Positions 5,118 through 5,813 of a stretch of DNA of 5,813 nt are shown here, piece after piece. Both the position numbers and the translations under genes were made by a program. The notes under the pieces are model-generated. The model ran no database searches. It saw only the letters and a list, made by a program, of their open reading frames with translations, and was not told the DNA's origin. The stretch's first letter is position 1. Each line of letters starts with the position of its first letter. The stretch spans positions 1 through 5,813 of the forward strand of contig JAZDMW010000011.1 in NCBI GenBank assembly GCA_043800545.1, read 5' to 3'. This stretch comes from 1-14-0-20-39-34 sp043800545. Lineage in GTDB: Bacteria; Patescibacteriota; Patescibacteriia; Magasanikbacterales; UBA922.

Positions 5118-5813
5118 ATGAACTATCAATCACCAAGTGCAAGGGATATGACTCTTTTCAAAAGAGACAGAAGTTATCCCCCCAAAATAATTGCTGAGGA
5201 ATACAAAAGAAAAGATGAATCCATTGTGTATGTTGGGGATATTATTGAGTATGCAAATACAAAAGGAGACATGGTAAAAGGTACTGTGGACATGATCCTC
5301 CCCCATGCAGCATTTGGTGATGGTATGGCAATAGTAAATACAGAAAAAGGAAAAGAATATGTGAATATAGAAGCGCTTAATATTATTGAAACAAAATCAA
5401 CTCCTCCAACACCCGTTGAAGAATTTGATGGAGATATAACTCAGAGACCAGAAGAACCACAAGATGCTTCTGAGGCAGAACTTGCCAAAGAGATTGAGGA
5501 TGATGAAGACAAAACAACCCCTAAAATTGAAACACCTCAAGCAAAAAAAGAGAAGCCTTCAATACAACTCACTCCACAAACTCTCACCACAGAAGAGCAA
5601 GAAAAACTTAAAAGATCAATGAAATTGAATGAAGATTGGGATATTGGAGAAGAAACTCCACAGGAGTCACCTATAGCAGAACCAGAAAAAACACCTCTTG
5701 TTGCACCTGAACAACCCCAATCAAATACCTTTCCTGAATCTTCAACAGAAACTCCAGAAAAGAGATTAGAAAGAGAAAGAAAAGCTATTGCCTTCCTTGG
5801 AGACCAACTCTTT
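5118..5813 (+). CDS. partial acidic, proline-rich protein with a beta-rich N-terminus
   Basis: The frame is open from ATG 5118 to the window end (232 codons, no stop), so the 3' part is missing. Residues about 36-90 alternate hydrophobic and polar residues with turns: VYVGDIIEY, VKGTVDMIL, GMAIVNTEKGKEYVNI, ALNII. This pattern fits a small SH3/KOW-like beta barrel, though no family is recognised. Residues 91-220 form an acidic, Pro/Thr/Glu-rich disordered stretch with KSTPPTP (93-99) and NEDWDIGE (171-178), echoed in the 549-aa protein upstream. Residues from about 213 turn helical (EKRLERERKAIAFLGDQL). No signal peptide or membrane segment is visible in this part. It starts 33 nt after the phosphatase, with no terminator between and no Shine-Dalgarno sequence, so it is likely co-transcribed. 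Its Ser/Thr-rich tail could be a phosphorylation target, which is speculation. Confidence 0.82.
   Translation, partial: MNYQSPSARDMTLFKRDRSYPPKIIAEEYKRKDESIVYVGDIIEYANTKGDMVKGTVDMILPHAAFGDGMAIVNTEKGKEYVNIEALNIIETKSTPPTPVEEFDGDITQRPEEPQDASEAELAKEIEDDEDKTTPKIETPQAKKEKPSIQLTPQTLTTEEQEKLKRSMKLNEDWDIGEETPQESPIAEPEKTPLVAPEQPQSNTFPESSTETPEKRLERERKAIAFLGDQLF

Overview
The window is AT-rich bacterial DNA, fully plus-strand, with eight genes packed closely together. Bacterial identity rests on a bacterial-type ribosomal protein L1, sigma70-like promoters and an intrinsic terminator. Short genes, a mostly absent Shine-Dalgarno signal, an archaeal/UPF0200-like P-loop kinase and several large Lys/Glu-rich proteins of unknown family fit a Patescibacteria (CPR)-type genome. 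That placement is an inference, not proof. TAA, TAG and TGA all appear as stops, and the conserved glycines I checked are encoded by GGN, so the standard bacterial code fits and the UGA=Gly code of some CPR lineages does not.

Region 1 (1-848) is a self-contained unit: a near-consensus extended -10 promoter (2-30), a leader of about 97 nt with two structured elements, rplA (134-814) and a strong intrinsic terminator (820-848). The first leader element is a two-stem fold that resembles known L1 autoregulatory mRNA sites. The second is a perfect 7-bp hairpin against the start region.

Region 2 (847-2359) starts with a second near-consensus promoter and encodes three nucleotide-pool genes separated by 1-2 nt: a dCMP deaminase, a P-loop nucleotide-kinase-like protein and a dUTPase. 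The deaminase and the dUTPase both yield dUMP, the precursor of dTMP. The kinase between them is the least certain member and may be a (deoxy)nucleoside monophosphate kinase.

Region 3 (2387-5813) continues on the same strand with no visible terminator. It holds a 63-aa helical protein, a 549-aa charged coiled-coil protein, a PP2C-type Ser/Thr phosphatase whose start overlaps the preceding gene by 29 nt, and a protein that runs off the window. That last protein has a small beta-rich N-terminal segment followed by an acidic, proline-rich tail. The 549-aa protein and the last protein share short motifs, suggesting they work in one cytoplasmic phospho-regulated assembly. This uncharacterised module is the most novel part of the window.

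There is no gene-free stretch longer than 300 bases. The largest non-coding parts are the rplA leader (1-133) and the 815-904 spacer, both explained by regulatory elements. I found no tRNA, rRNA, CRISPR array, insertion sequence or convincing minus-strand gene.
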